Below the pieces are notes generated by a model. The model made no database searches. It had not been told where the DNA came from and saw nothing but the letters and a program-made list of their open reading frames with translations. A stretch of 64,000 nt of DNA from contig CAWGLZ010000004.1 in the NCBI GenBank assembly GCA_963823535.1, forward strand, positions 682,001 through 746,000. The letters are read 5' to 3'. The first letter of the stretch is position 1, and every line of letters starts with the position of its first letter. Both the position numbers and the translations under genes were made by a program. Of this stretch, positions 34,215 to 42,422 are shown piece after piece. The stretch comes from RPQJ01 sp963823535 (GTDB lineage: Bacteria; Pseudomonadota; Gammaproteobacteria; Steroidobacterales; Steroidobacteraceae).

Positions 34215-34510
34215 GGCAGCACCTTGATGAATGGTCGCACTTCCCAGGACTCGAACACGCCCTCGGTGACGTAGGGGTCGCCGGCGAGCCAGTCCTGGGC
34301 CGCCTGCAGCGACTCGAACTCGGCGATGATCACGCTGCCGGAGAACCCGGACGGCCCCGGCGTCGGCGAGTCGTCGATCGGGCAGGGGCCCGCCATGGCC
34401 ACGCGGCCGGCATCCGCGAGCTGGCCGATGCGCTCGAGGTGCCGTGCACGCACCCGCTGTCGGATGGCGAGCGCTCCGGGAGCGTCCTTGCCGAGCATCA
34501 CGTAGAGCAT
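34211..34510 (-). CDS. yciI: YciI-family protein
   Basis: 99 residues with ATG at 34510, 1 nt from the ispZ stop. MLYVMLGKDAPGALAIRQRV, RARHLERIGQLADAGRVAMA and SVIIAEFESLQAAQDWLAGD follow YciI, a ferredoxin-like dimeric protein with a conserved His-Asp pair in the active-site cleft (the His in ARHLERI and the Asp in LAGDPYV). Its reaction is unknown; the ispZ-yciI neighbourhood is conserved in gammaproteobacteria. Confidence 0.9.
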   Translation of the reverse strand: MLYVMLGKDAPGALAIRQRVRARHLERIGQLADAGRVAMAGPCPIDDSPTPGPSGFSGSVIIAEFESLQAAQDWLAGDPYVTEGVFESWEVRPFIKVLP

Positions 34511-34511
34511 G

Positions 34512-35057
34512 TCACTCGGTCCCGGCGTCCGGAGTCCCCGCTCGCCGGGAGATCCACACGCCCTGGGCGAGGGCAAAGACCAGGGTCAGGCCCATCAGAC
34601 CGAACAGCTTGAAGTTGACCCAGGTCGCTTCGTCGTAGCGGTAGGCCACGAAGATGTTCAACGTCCCTGCCACCAGGAAGAACGCGACCCACATGAAGTT
34701 CAGGCGACGCCAGCTGGCGTCGTCCAGGACGACGTTCTCCCCGAGCATGCGCTGCACGATGGTCGGGCCGCGCATGTACTGGCTGACGAGGAACGCCCCG
34801 GCAAAGAGCCAGTTGACGATGCTCGGCTTCCACTTGATGAAGGTCGCGTCATGGATGAGGAGGGTGAGCCCGCCGAATACCAGCACCAGCAGCGCGGAGG
34901 TGAGCAGCATCGGGCTCACTTTGCGGAAGCGAATCCAGCTGACAGCCGTCTGCAGCAGGACGCCCACGATCAGCACAGCGGTGGCGACGTAGATGCCCGC
35001 CATCTTGTAGGCGACGAAGAAAGCAATGACCGGAAGGAGGTCGACGAGGAACTGCAT
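34512..35057 (-). CDS. ispZ: inner-membrane septation protein A / YciB
   Basis: 181 residues with five membrane segments. MQFLVDLLPVIAFFVAYKMA, FGGLTLLIHDATFIKWKPSI and YRYDEATWVNFKLFGLMGLT are diagnostic of IspZ/YciB, an inner-membrane protein linked to cell division, elongation and envelope integrity. It heads the minus-strand series ispZ-yciI-bolA-parvulin. Confidence 0.95.
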   Translation of the reverse strand: MQFLVDLLPVIAFFVAYKMAGIYVATAVLIVGVLLQTAVSWIRFRKVSPMLLTSALLVLVFGGLTLLIHDATFIKWKPSIVNWLFAGAFLVSQYMRGPTIVQRMLGENVVLDDASWRRLNFMWVAFFLVAGTLNIFVAYRYDEATWVNFKLFGLMGLTLVFALAQGVWISRRAGTPDAGTE

Positions 35058-35143
35058 GCGCTCGCGTAGTGGGGACTCGGCGGGTGGCCGGGGCGCGTAT
35101 CATAGCCAAGTCCACCCTTGCGCCCAATGACTGGCGCCCAGAA

Positions 35144-35764
35144 ATGGCCTTACTGCTCTCGATCCACCCCGTCAACCCGCAACCGAGGCTCATCCGCCAG
35201 GCCGTCGCATCGCTCCGTGAGGGTAGCGTCGTGGCCTACCCGACGGATTCGAGCTACGCGCTCGGCTGCCTGATCGGCGACAAGGAGGCGATGGAACGGA
35301 TCCGCCGCATCCGCGACGCCGACAAGAACCACAATTTCACGCTGGTCTGCCGCGACCTGTCGGAGATCGCCAAGTACGCCCGGGTCGACAACACGCAGTA
35401 CCGGACGCTCAAGGCCTTCACGCCGGGTCCCTATACGTTCCTGCTGGAGGCGACGCGCGAGGTGCCCAAGCGCCTGCAGAATCCGAAGCGTCGGACCATC
35501 GGCATCCGCGTCCCGGACAATACGATCGTGAGCATGCTGCTGGCGGAGCTCGGCGAGCCCATCATGAGTTCGACGCTGCTCCTGCCCGGGCAGGAGATAC
35601 CGCTGACCGATCCGCTCGAGATCAAGGCTCAGCTCGAGCATGCCGTGGACGTGGTCATCGACGGCGGGCAGGGTGGTTTCGAGCCGAGCAGCGTCGTCGA
35701 TCTGTCGGGCCCGGCGCCGGTCGTCGTGCGGCACGGCAAGGGCGACGTCAGCACCTTTGAATGA
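35144..35764 (+). CDS. yciO: YciO-type Sua5/YrdC-fold protein
   Basis: 206 residues, exactly the length of E. coli YciO, from the ATG at 35144. AVASLREGSVVAYPTDSSYA, LGCLIGDKEAMERIRRIRDA, FTLVCRDLSEIAKYA, TPGPYTFLLEATREVPKRL and RRTIGIRVPDN match YciO. The fold is that of TsaC/Sua5, which makes threonylcarbamoyl-adenylate for tRNA t6A, but YciO is a distinct paralogue whose contribution to t6A is limited or uncertain. Upstream of trpS and scpAB as in many gammaproteobacteria. Confidence 0.92.
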   Translation: MALLLSIHPVNPQPRLIRQAVASLREGSVVAYPTDSSYALGCLIGDKEAMERIRRIRDADKNHNFTLVCRDLSEIAKYARVDNTQYRTLKAFTPGPYTFLLEATREVPKRLQNPKRRTIGIRVPDNTIVSMLLAELGEPIMSSTLLLPGQEIPLTDPLEIKAQLEHAVDVVIDGGQGGFEPSSVVDLSGPAPVVVRHGKGDVSTFE

Positions 35765-35787
35765 CTCCAGCGGCGGCGCGGCCTGCG

Positions 35788-35793
35788 TATAAT
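35788..35793 (+). promoter_or_regulatory. consensus -10 box (TATAAT) upstream of trpS
   Basis: A perfect TATAAT lies 114 nt before the trpS GTG in the 142-bp gap after yciO. The -35 region is GC-rich without a clear hexamer. The leader between them contains AAAAACAAGCTTTTT (35861-35875), a short A/T inverted repeat. No tryptophan leader peptide or T-box was seen. The start GTG is set by the GGGGGAGG Shine-Dalgarno 5 nt upstream. Confidence 0.45.
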
Positions 35794-35906
35794 CCGCCTT
35801 CCGGTCCGCACGAGGCGGCGCTGGATACGTGTTCTTTGTGAGAAACGCTTCGTAACTTAATGAAAAACAAGCTTTTTCCAGAAGCTGACCGTTCGGGGGA
35901 GGTTGG

Positions 35907-37124
35907 GTGAGTTCGTCGGTTTCCGCTCCACGCCGCGTGCTGTCCGGCATGCGTCCCACCGGCCTGCTGCACCTGGGCAACTACCACGGCGCGCTCCGGA
36001 ACTGGACCGAGCTGCAGTACCAGTACGACTGCTACTTCTTCGTCGCCGACCTGCATGCCCTCACCACGGGCTACGAGGACACGGGCGACCTCGACAGCCA
36101 CGTCTGGCAGATGGTCATCGACTGGCTCGCCGCGGGGCTCAATCCCGCCGTGGCCACGCTGTTCATCCAGTCACGCGTCCCCGAGCATGCCGAACTGCAT
36201 CTGCTCCTTTCCATGATCACGCCCCTGGGCTGGCTCGAGCGCGTGCCGACCTACAAGGACCAGCAGGAGCAACTGAAGGAGAAGGACCTCGCGACGTACG
36301 GGTTCCTGGGGTATCCGCTGCTGCAGAGCGCGGACATCCTGCTGTACCGCCCCATGTACGTGCCCGTCGGCGAGGACCAGGTGGCTCACGTCGAGATGAC
36401 GCGGGAGATCGCCCGGCGCTTCAACTACATCTATGGCCGCGAGCCGGATTTCGAGGCCAAGGCCGAGCGCGCGGTGAAGGGTCTCGGCTCGAAGAACGCC
36501 ACGCTGTACCGGAACCTGCGCCGCAGCTTCCAGGAGCAGGGCCACCAGGAGGCGCTGCAGCGGGCCCATGCCCTGCTCGAGGGCAATTCACGCCTCACGC
36601 TCGCGGACCGCGAACGCCTGCTCGGCTACCTCGAGGGCACCGGGCGCTCCATCCTTCCGGAACCCGACGTCCTGCTGACCGAGACGCCGAAGGTCACCGG
36701 CCTCGACGGCCGCAAGATGTCGAAGTCGTACGGCAACACGATCGGACTGCGCGAAGATCCGGACACCGTTGCCAGCAAGCTCAAGACCATGCAGACCGAC
36801 CCCGCCCGCGTGCGGCGCACCGATCCGGGTGATCCCGACAAGTGCCCGGTGTGGGATCTGCACAAGCTCTATTCGAACGAGGACGTGCGCAACTGGGTCC
36901 AGCAGGGCTGCCGCACGGCCGGCATCGGCTGCCTGGAATGCAAGAAGCCACTGATCGACCGCATCGTCGAGGAGATCTCCGGCATGCGCCAGCGCGCGCA
37001 TGAATACGAGGACAATCCCGACCTGGTGCGCGGCATCATCGCCGAGGGTTGCGAGAAGGCCCGCGAGGTGGCGGGGCAGACGCTGGACGACGTCAAGCAG
37101 GCCATGGGCCTGTCGTATCGCTGA
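35907..37124 (+). CDS. trpS: tryptophan--tRNA ligase
   Basis: 405 residues with GTG start. Class I synthetase motifs: LSGMRPTGLLHLGNYHGAL holds the H-L-G-N-Y form of HIGH, and GLDGRKMSKSYGNTIGL the KMSKS loop. DQVAHVEMTREIARRFNYIY belongs to the ATP/Trp site. It is about 70 residues longer than E. coli TrpS (334), with an insertion at about residues 185-245 (FEAKAERAVKGLGSKNATLY and the following helices), as in the long proteobacterial form. It heads a plus-strand run with scpA and scpB. Confidence 0.95.
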   Translation: MSSSVSAPRRVLSGMRPTGLLHLGNYHGALRNWTELQYQYDCYFFVADLHALTTGYEDTGDLDSHVWQMVIDWLAAGLNPAVATLFIQSRVPEHAELHLLLSMITPLGWLERVPTYKDQQEQLKEKDLATYGFLGYPLLQSADILLYRPMYVPVGEDQVAHVEMTREIARRFNYIYGREPDFEAKAERAVKGLGSKNATLYRNLRRSFQEQGHQEALQRAHALLEGNSRLTLADRERLLGYLEGTGRSILPEPDVLLTETPKVTGLDGRKMSKSYGNTIGLREDPDTVASKLKTMQTDPARVRRTDPGDPDKCPVWDLHKLYSNEDVRNWVQQGCRTAGIGCLECKKPLIDRIVEEISGMRQRAHEYEDNPDLVRGIIAEGCEKAREVAGQTLDDVKQAMGLSYR

Positions 37125-37134
37125 GGAAACGAGC

Positions 37135-38058
37135 ATGAGCAAGCCTGACCTGAGGCTGGTCGAGGGCGGGCCGCCGCCCGCCGCCCCGCCGGCGCCGGCG
37201 GTCGAGACGCATGAGCAGACCGAGATGCCGTTCGCCGTGGTCGAGGGCGAACCGCTGACGCAGATGCCCCGCGATCTCTACATTCCCCCGGATGCGCTGC
37301 AGGTGTTCCTCGAGGCGTTCGAGGGACCGCTCGACCTCCTGCTGTACCTGATCCGGCGGCAGAACCTCGACATCCTCGACATCCCGATCGCCGAGATCAC
37401 GCGCCAGTACACGCGCTACATCGAGCTCATGCACGAGCTGCAGCTCGAGCTGGCCGGCGAGTACCTGCTCATGGCCGCGACCCTGGCCGAGGTCAAGTCG
37501 CGGATGCTGCTGCCGCGCCCGCAGAGCGAGGCGGGGCAGGTGGAGGACGACCCGCGGGCCGAGCTCGTGCGACGCCTGCAGGAATACGAGCGCTTCAAGC
37601 AGGCGGCGATGGACATCGAGGAGTTGCCGCGGATCGACCGGGACACCTTCCCGGCCTCGGCGGAACTCACCGAGCGGCGGGTGGTGAGGCTGCTGCCCGA
37701 GGTCACGCTGCAGGAAATGCTCGTCGCCCTCAAGGACGTGATGTCGCGCGCGGACATGTTCGCGCACCATCACATCAGCCGCGAGCGGCTGTCCGTGCGG
37801 CAACGCATGTCCGAGGTGCTCGGAGCCCTCAAGCACCAGTCATTTGCGGAGTTCACGCACCTGTTCCGGCCCGAGGAAGGCCGCATGGGCGTGACCATCA
37901 CCTTCTCGGCGATCCTCGAGCTGCTGCGCGAGGGGCTGATCGAGATCGTCCAGGCCGAGCCGTTCGCGCCGATCCACGTCCGTGCCGGAGCGCCCCGTCA
38001 CGTCACGCTGGTCGTCGACAACGATCGTCCCGAAGCCGTCATCCGGAACGAATCATGA
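37135..38058 (+). CDS. scpA: segregation and condensation protein A
   Basis: 307 residues. After a disordered Pro/Ala-rich N-terminus (1-45), the kleisin starts: LEAFEGPLDLLLYLIRRQNL, DILDIPIAEITRQYTRYIEL, and LAGEYLLMAATLAEVKSRML are the SMC-binding N-terminal helices; FTHLFRPEEGRMGVTITFSA, LELLREGLIEIVQ is the C-terminal winged helix. It bridges SMC heads together with ScpB. No smc gene is in the window. The stop overlaps scpB by 4 nt. Confidence 0.94.
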   Translation: MSKPDLRLVEGGPPPAAPPAPAVETHEQTEMPFAVVEGEPLTQMPRDLYIPPDALQVFLEAFEGPLDLLLYLIRRQNLDILDIPIAEITRQYTRYIELMHELQLELAGEYLLMAATLAEVKSRMLLPRPQSEAGQVEDDPRAELVRRLQEYERFKQAAMDIEELPRIDRDTFPASAELTERRVVRLLPEVTLQEMLVALKDVMSRADMFAHHHISRERLSVRQRMSEVLGALKHQSFAEFTHLFRPEEGRMGVTITFSAILELLREGLIEIVQAEPFAPIHVRAGAPRHVTLVVDNDRPEAVIRNES

Positions 38059-38813
38059 GCGAATATTCACTGTCCAGCATCCTGGAGGCCGTGCTGCTTG
38101 CGGCGGGCCGTCCGGTCACCGTCGAGCAGATACTCGAACTCTTCGAGGAGACCCAGCGGCCCACGGCCGAGGAGGTCAAGGCGGCGCTGGCCGAACTCGG
38201 GCAGACGTGCGCCGACCGCGCGTTCGAACTGCGCGAGGTGGCGAGCGGCTGGCGCATCCAGGTGCGCCCGCAGTTCTCGGACGTCGTGTCGCGCCTGTGG
38301 CAGGAGCGCCCGACCCGCTATTCGCGTGCGCTCCTCGAGACGCTCGCCCTGATCGCCTATCGCCAGCCGATTACGCGTGGCGAGATCGAGAACATCCGAG
38401 GCGTGACGGTCAGTTCGAGCCTCATGCGCACGCTGCATGAACGCAACTGGGTCCGCGTCGTGGGCCACCGCGAAGTGCCGGGCCGCCCCGAACTCCTCGG
38501 CACCACGCGCGACTTCCTCGACTACTTCGGTCTCAGGAGCCTTGACGACCTGCCGACGCTCGCGGAGCTGCGCGACCTCGACGACATCAAGGTGCAACTC
38601 GAGTTTCCGGGCGGCGCACCGGTCCCGGCGATCCCGTCGTTGCCGGCGCCCTCCGCTGCGCCGGACGCCGTATCGGACTCGGACCCGGGCGCGGCCTTGG
38701 AAGACGACAGCCCGGACGAGGAATCCACGGCGGACGACGAGGACGATGATCCGCCAGGCGAAGCGCAGGCACCGACGCTGGTGGCCGCTCCGCCCGACAG
38801 CCAGGAACGCTGA
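38055..38813 (+). CDS. scpB: segregation and condensation protein B
   Basis: 252 residues. Two winged helices: LSSILEAVLLAAGRPVTVEQ at the start and YSRALLETLALIAYRQPITR, GEIENIRGVTVSSSLMRTL in the second; GRPELLGTTRDFLDYFGLRS is the conserved ScpB C-terminal signature. An acidic, Pro/Asp-rich tail of about 75 residues follows (180-252). Partner of ScpA in the SMC condensin. The pseudouridine-synthase-like gene starts 10 nt after its stop. Confidence 0.94.
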   Translation: MSEYSLSSILEAVLLAAGRPVTVEQILELFEETQRPTAEEVKAALAELGQTCADRAFELREVASGWRIQVRPQFSDVVSRLWQERPTRYSRALLETLALIAYRQPITRGEIENIRGVTVSSSLMRTLHERNWVRVVGHREVPGRPELLGTTRDFLDYFGLRSLDDLPTLAELRDLDDIKVQLEFPGGAPVPAIPSLPAPSAAPDAVSDSDPGAALEDDSPDEESTADDEDDDPPGEAQAPTLVAAPPDSQER

Positions 38814-38823
38814 CCCGTCCCTC

Positions 38824-39663
38824 TTGGACGAGCGACTGCACAAGCTCCTGGCCCAGCACGGCATCGGGTCCCGACGCCAGGTCGAGGACTGGATCCGCGA
38901 GGGACGCGTGCTGGTCAATGGCGTGCCGGCTGAGATCGGCCAGCGCGTGCGATCGTCGGACCGCGTCGTGGTCGACGGGCGCGACGTGTCAAAACGCCTG
39001 GCCGTCGACTCGTCGCTGCGCGTGATCCTCTATCACAAGCCGAGCGGCGAGATGCTGCGCTCCAGGGAGGGCGATGACCGCTCCGCGGTCGAGTCACGCC
39101 TGCCGACGCTGCGGGCGGGTCGCTGGCTGCCCGTAAACGCGCTCGGCTTCGGCGAGGACGGCCTGCTGATCCTGTCGAACGACGGGACGCTGGCGGCCGC
39201 GATCGCGCGCGGCGAGGCGTCGGTGCCGGTCGAATTCCGGGTGCGGGTGCTGCGACCGCGCGAGACCGATCGCTGGCCGACGATGCCGCGCGAGATCGAC
39301 CTCGAGGGCGAGTCCGTCGAGTTCCAGGCGATCGAGCGTCTCGAAGGCGTCGGGACCAACGTCTGGTTTCGTGTCGCGGCCGACCGGTCGTTGCCGCGCG
39401 GCGCGATCCGCGCCCTGTTCGACGGCGCCGGACTGAAGGTGAGCCGCACCATGCTCGTGCGCTGGGGCCCTGTCTCGTTGCCGCGTGATCTGCCGCGCGG
39501 GCGTTCGCGGGACCTGGAAGGGCCGGACCTCGACGCGCTGCTCGCAATGGCCGGGCGTTCGCCGACCGCGCCCCACAAGCGGCCGAAGCGGCCGAGTCGG
39601 GCGGGCGGTAAGCGTGGATCGTCGAGCCGGCGGTCTACTGCGCGTCGAAGCGGCGGCCGGTAA
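38824..39663 (+). CDS. RluB/RsuA-like protein with degenerate pseudouridine synthase site
   Basis: 279 residues from a TTG at 38824 (no ATG is available before the domain). Residues 1-45 are an S4 RNA-binding domain (LDERLHKLLAQHGIGSRRQV). The synthase domain keeps RLPTLRAGRWLPVNALG and FGEDGLLILSNDGTLAAAI, but where RluB has G-R-L-D with the catalytic Asp this protein has N-A-L-G (105-108), the E-x-Y-x-V strand reads E-F-R-V, and the G-R-N-R-[EQ]-V-R-R motif is replaced by PRGAIRALF. It is therefore probably non-catalytic, perhaps an rRNA-binding assembly factor. The gene position (after scpB) is that of rluB. The 3' end, basic and Ser/Arg-rich, overlaps the convergent SDR gene by 29 nt. Confidence 0.85.
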   Translation: MDERLHKLLAQHGIGSRRQVEDWIREGRVLVNGVPAEIGQRVRSSDRVVVDGRDVSKRLAVDSSLRVILYHKPSGEMLRSREGDDRSAVESRLPTLRAGRWLPVNALGFGEDGLLILSNDGTLAAAIARGEASVPVEFRVRVLRPRETDRWPTMPREIDLEGESVEFQAIERLEGVGTNVWFRVAADRSLPRGAIRALFDGAGLKVSRTMLVRWGPVSLPRDLPRGRSRDLEGPDLDALLAMAGRSPTAPHKRPKRPSRAGGKRGSSSRRSTARRSGGR

Positions 39664-40393
39664 CCCCGCGCGCCGTGGGCCCGAGCAGGTAGAGGAACGG
39701 TGCCAGCACCTGTTCCGGGGTCGGCACCGTGGCGGGATCTTCGCCCGGGTAAGCCTTGGCCCGCATGCCGGTGCGCATACGGCCCGGGTTCACGCTGTTC
39801 GCGCGGATGGACGTGATCGTGTCGGTCTCGTCCGCCAGCACCTGCATCAGTCCCTCGACCGCAAACTTGGACACCGCATAGGCGCCCCAGTAGGCGCGGC
39901 CGTGCACCGAGACGCCGCTGGTGGTGAAGACCACCGAGGCGTCCTGCGAGAGGCGCAACAACGGCAGCAGCATCTGGGTCACGATGAAGGCGGCGTTCAC
40001 GTTGACGTGCATCACCCGCAGCCAGGTGGTCACGTCGTAGTGCTCGATGGGGGCTCGTTCGCCGAGGATGCCCGCCGCGTGGACCAGTCCGTCGAGCCTT
40101 CCGAACTCGTTGCGAACTGCGTCGGCGAGCGCGGTGTACTGGCTCGCGTCGGCACGCTCGAGGTCGAGCGGCGCGATGGACGGGCGCGGGCCGCCGGCGG
40201 CCATGATCGCGTCGTAGACGGTTTCGAGCTTGCGCACCGTGCGTCCGCACAGGACGACCCGGGCACCCAGCGCGGCGCAGGACTTCGCGAGCGCAGCGCC
40301 GAGGCCGCCACCGGCGCCGGTGACGAGGATCACGCGCTCGGCCAGCAGCGCAGCTGGCGCCTGGAAAGTTCGCGGGTCGATGTCGGTCGTCAA
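39635..40393 (-). CDS. short-chain dehydrogenase/reductase (YciK-like)
   Basis: 252 residues. VILVTGAGGGLGAALAKSCA is the dinucleotide-binding T-G-x3-G-x-G loop, HAAGILGE the N-A-G-like element, and FTTSGVSVHGRAYWGAYAVS with the following K gives the Ser-Tyr-x3-Lys catalytic set. ANSVNPGRMRTGMRAKAYPG is characteristic of YciK, a cytoplasmic SDR of unknown substrate found near ubiG and the Gph/MupP phosphatase. The gap to rmuC is 53 bp. Confidence 0.9.
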   Translation of the reverse strand: MTTDIDPRTFQAPAALLAERVILVTGAGGGLGAALAKSCAALGARVVLCGRTVRKLETVYDAIMAAGGPRPSIAPLDLERADASQYTALADAVRNEFGRLDGLVHAAGILGERAPIEHYDVTTWLRVMHVNVNAAFIVTQMLLPLLRLSQDASVVFTTSGVSVHGRAYWGAYAVSKFAVEGLMQVLADETDTITSIRANSVNPGRMRTGMRAKAYPGEDPATVPTPEQVLAPFLYLLGPTARGVTGRRFDAQ

Positions 40394-40446
40394 GCGGCGG
40401 TCTCCTCGGGGCGCGGTCAGGCGCAGTCAGGCACGTTCAGACGGAT

Positions 40447-41739
40447 TCAGGCATCAGCGTTGCTTTCGGCCGGGCCAGCCTCACCGTCGCCAGTGCGGGG
40501 CGTGCGGGCAAGCTTTTCCACTGGCGTGATTTCCTCGATCTCGCGTTCGGGCCGCAGGCCGAGCTCCGTGAACTTGCGCGCCCCCGGCAGCACCTGGCGC
40601 TCGAGCGAGCCGACGGCGCTGTTATACGCGTCGACGCTGAGTCCGAGCGAGCGGCCGATCTTCGCCATGTGCTCGCCGAACTTCGCCAGCCGCTTGTAGA
40701 GCTCTTCCGCGAGTTCCTGGATGCGCGCCGCGTTGTCGGCAAGCACGTTCTGTCGCCAGCCGTAGGCCACGGCCTTCAGCAGCGCGACGAAGCTCGAGGG
40801 CGTGGCGATGATCACGTGCTGCCGGATCGCGTCCTCGAGCAGGGTGGGAATCTCGCCGACCGCCGCGGTGAGGAACTGGTCGCCCGGGATGAACAGCACG
40901 ACGAAATCGGGACTGCGCTCGAACTGCGCCCAGTAGGCCTTCGAGGACAGCGCACGTACGCGCTCGACCACGGCCTGCGCGTGGCGCTTGATCGCGGCAT
41001 CGCGCGCCTCGTCGGTGGACGCCTCGACCGCGGAGAGGTACGCGTCGAGGGGCGTCTTGACGTCGACCACCAGCTGCCGGCCGTCGGGCATGTTGACGAT
41101 CATGTCGGGGCGCAGCGCGCCGTCCTCGCCCGCGACGTGGACCTGCTCGACGAAGTCGCAGTGCTCCACCATGCCGGCCAGTTCGGCGAGGCGGCGCAGC
41201 GTCATCTCGCCCCACTGGCCACGGACCTCGGGTCGGCGCAGCGCGGTCACCAGATTGCGGGTCTCGCGCTGCAGCGCCAGTTGGCCGAGGGCGACGCCCT
41301 CGAGCGAGCTCCGCAGCGCCCCGAAGGTCTCGGCGCGCTCCTTCTCGATGCGCGCGATCTGCTCGTGCGTGCGTTGCAGGGCCTCGCGCACCGGGGCGAG
41401 CATCGTCTCGACCGCCTTTTCACGATCCGCAAGATTGCGCACGGCGAGTTCCTGCTGCTGGCCGAGCACCTGGCGCGCCATCTGCAGGAACACCTCGCTG
41501 TTGCCGCGCAGCGCCTCGCTGGCGGCTGTGTCGAACCCGGCGCGCAGGCGCTCCGAGGCGAGCTGCAGTGCCTGGTCGCGCTCGTGAGCGAGCACTTCGG
41601 CCGACTTGAGTTCGGCCCGTGCTTCCGCCAGTTCGATCTCGAGCGCGTGCCCGCGTCGGCGACCGATCAGCCAGCCGATCACGGCCGTGAGGACAGGCAG
41701 CAGCACGAGCAGCACGATCGGTGCCACGGACGAGTTCAT
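40447..41739 (-). CDS. rmuC: DNA recombination protein RmuC
   Basis: 430 residues from the ATG at 41739, which overlaps the upstream phosphatase stop (ATGA). An N-terminal membrane helix (APIVLLVLLPVLTAVIGWLI), a long coiled coil (25-160), then the RmuC nuclease-like domain with RGQWGEMTLRRLAELAGMVE, LRPDMIVNMPDGRQLVVDVK (the P-D-x-I-v-x-L and v-D-x-K nuclease-fold residues) and PDFVVLFIPGDQFLTAAVGE. RmuC limits inversions at short inverted repeats. Confidence 0.94.
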   Translation of the reverse strand: MNSSVAPIVLLVLLPVLTAVIGWLIGRRRGHALEIELAEARAELKSAEVLAHERDQALQLASERLRAGFDTAASEALRGNSEVFLQMARQVLGQQQELAVRNLADREKAVETMLAPVREALQRTHEQIARIEKERAETFGALRSSLEGVALGQLALQRETRNLVTALRRPEVRGQWGEMTLRRLAELAGMVEHCDFVEQVHVAGEDGALRPDMIVNMPDGRQLVVDVKTPLDAYLSAVEASTDEARDAAIKRHAQAVVERVRALSSKAYWAQFERSPDFVVLFIPGDQFLTAAVGEIPTLLEDAIRQHVIIATPSSFVALLKAVAYGWRQNVLADNAARIQELAEELYKRLAKFGEHMAKIGRSLGLSVDAYNSAVGSLERQVLPGARKFTELGLRPEREIEEITPVEKLARTPRTGDGEAGPAESNADA

Positions 41740-42422
41740 GCGTAGACGCGATCGCCGCGAGCGCCGGGTCCTGTTATCCAGTCGAGGAGCTCGGCCGGTG
41801 CGCCGACGACGCCGTGCGGTTGCCAGCCCTGCGGGTCGTCGTCGACCGACAGGTATCCGTAGCTGGCCACGAGGGTAGTCATGCCGGCGGCCCGGCCGGC
41901 CTGGATGTCGCGCTCGGCATCGCCCACGTATACGCAGTGCTGGGGCGGAACGCCGATCAGTCGACTCGCGTGGAGCAGCGGCAACGGGTGGGGCTTGCGC
42001 TCGGCAACGGTGTCGCCGCTTACGGTGCAGGCAGCGCGACGATCGAGCCCGAGCGCCGCCAGCAGCGGATCGGTGAGCCAGCCGGGCTTGTTGGTGACGA
42101 TTCCCCAGGGTGTGCCGCGCGCCTCCAGTTGCTCGAGCACCGTGTCGAACCCCGGGAACAAGCGCGTGCCGATCGCGAGGTTGGCGGCATACAGCTCGAG
42201 GAAACGAAGGCGCAGCCGCTCGAACTCCTCGCCGGCCACCCCGGGAAACCCGAGCGACACGAGACGCATCGCGCCGTGCGAGACCACGGGACGGATGAGT
42301 TCGTGGGGGAGTGCCTCGAGGCCGTGTTCGCGACGCAGGAGATTGAGCGCTCCGCCCATGTCGGGTGCCGTGTCGAGGAGCGTGCCGTCGAGGTCCAGCA
42401 GTAGCGCGGTGCCCGGGCTCAT
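41736..42422 (-). CDS. HAD phosphatase, Gph/MupP type
   Basis: 228 residues. LLLDLDGTLLDTAPDMGGAL is HAD motif I with the nucleophile Asp, GIVTNKPGWL motif II, ERKPHPLPLL the motif III Lys, and YVGDAERDIQAGRAAGM motif IV. Sequence alone fits phosphoglycolate phosphatase, but the gene order mtaD-ubiG-phosphatase and the nearby yciK match the locus of Pseudomonas mupP, the MurNAc-6-phosphate phosphatase of cell-wall recycling. Coupled by ATGA overlaps to ubiG upstream and rmuC downstream. Confidence 0.9.
   Translation of the reverse strand: MSPGTALLLDLDGTLLDTAPDMGGALNLLRREHGLEALPHELIRPVVSHGAMRLVSLGFPGVAGEEFERLRLRFLELYAANLAIGTRLFPGFDTVLEQLEARGTPWGIVTNKPGWLTDPLLAALGLDRRAACTVSGDTVAERKPHPLPLLHASRLIGVPPQHCVYVGDAERDIQAGRAAGMTTLVASYGYLSVDDDPQGWQPHGVVGAPAELLDWITGPGARGDRVYA

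Noticed and set aside
35861..35875. Terminator in the yciO-trpS gap
   Set aside because: AAAAACAAGCTTTTT is a weak A/T stem directly in the trpS leader without a GC stem.
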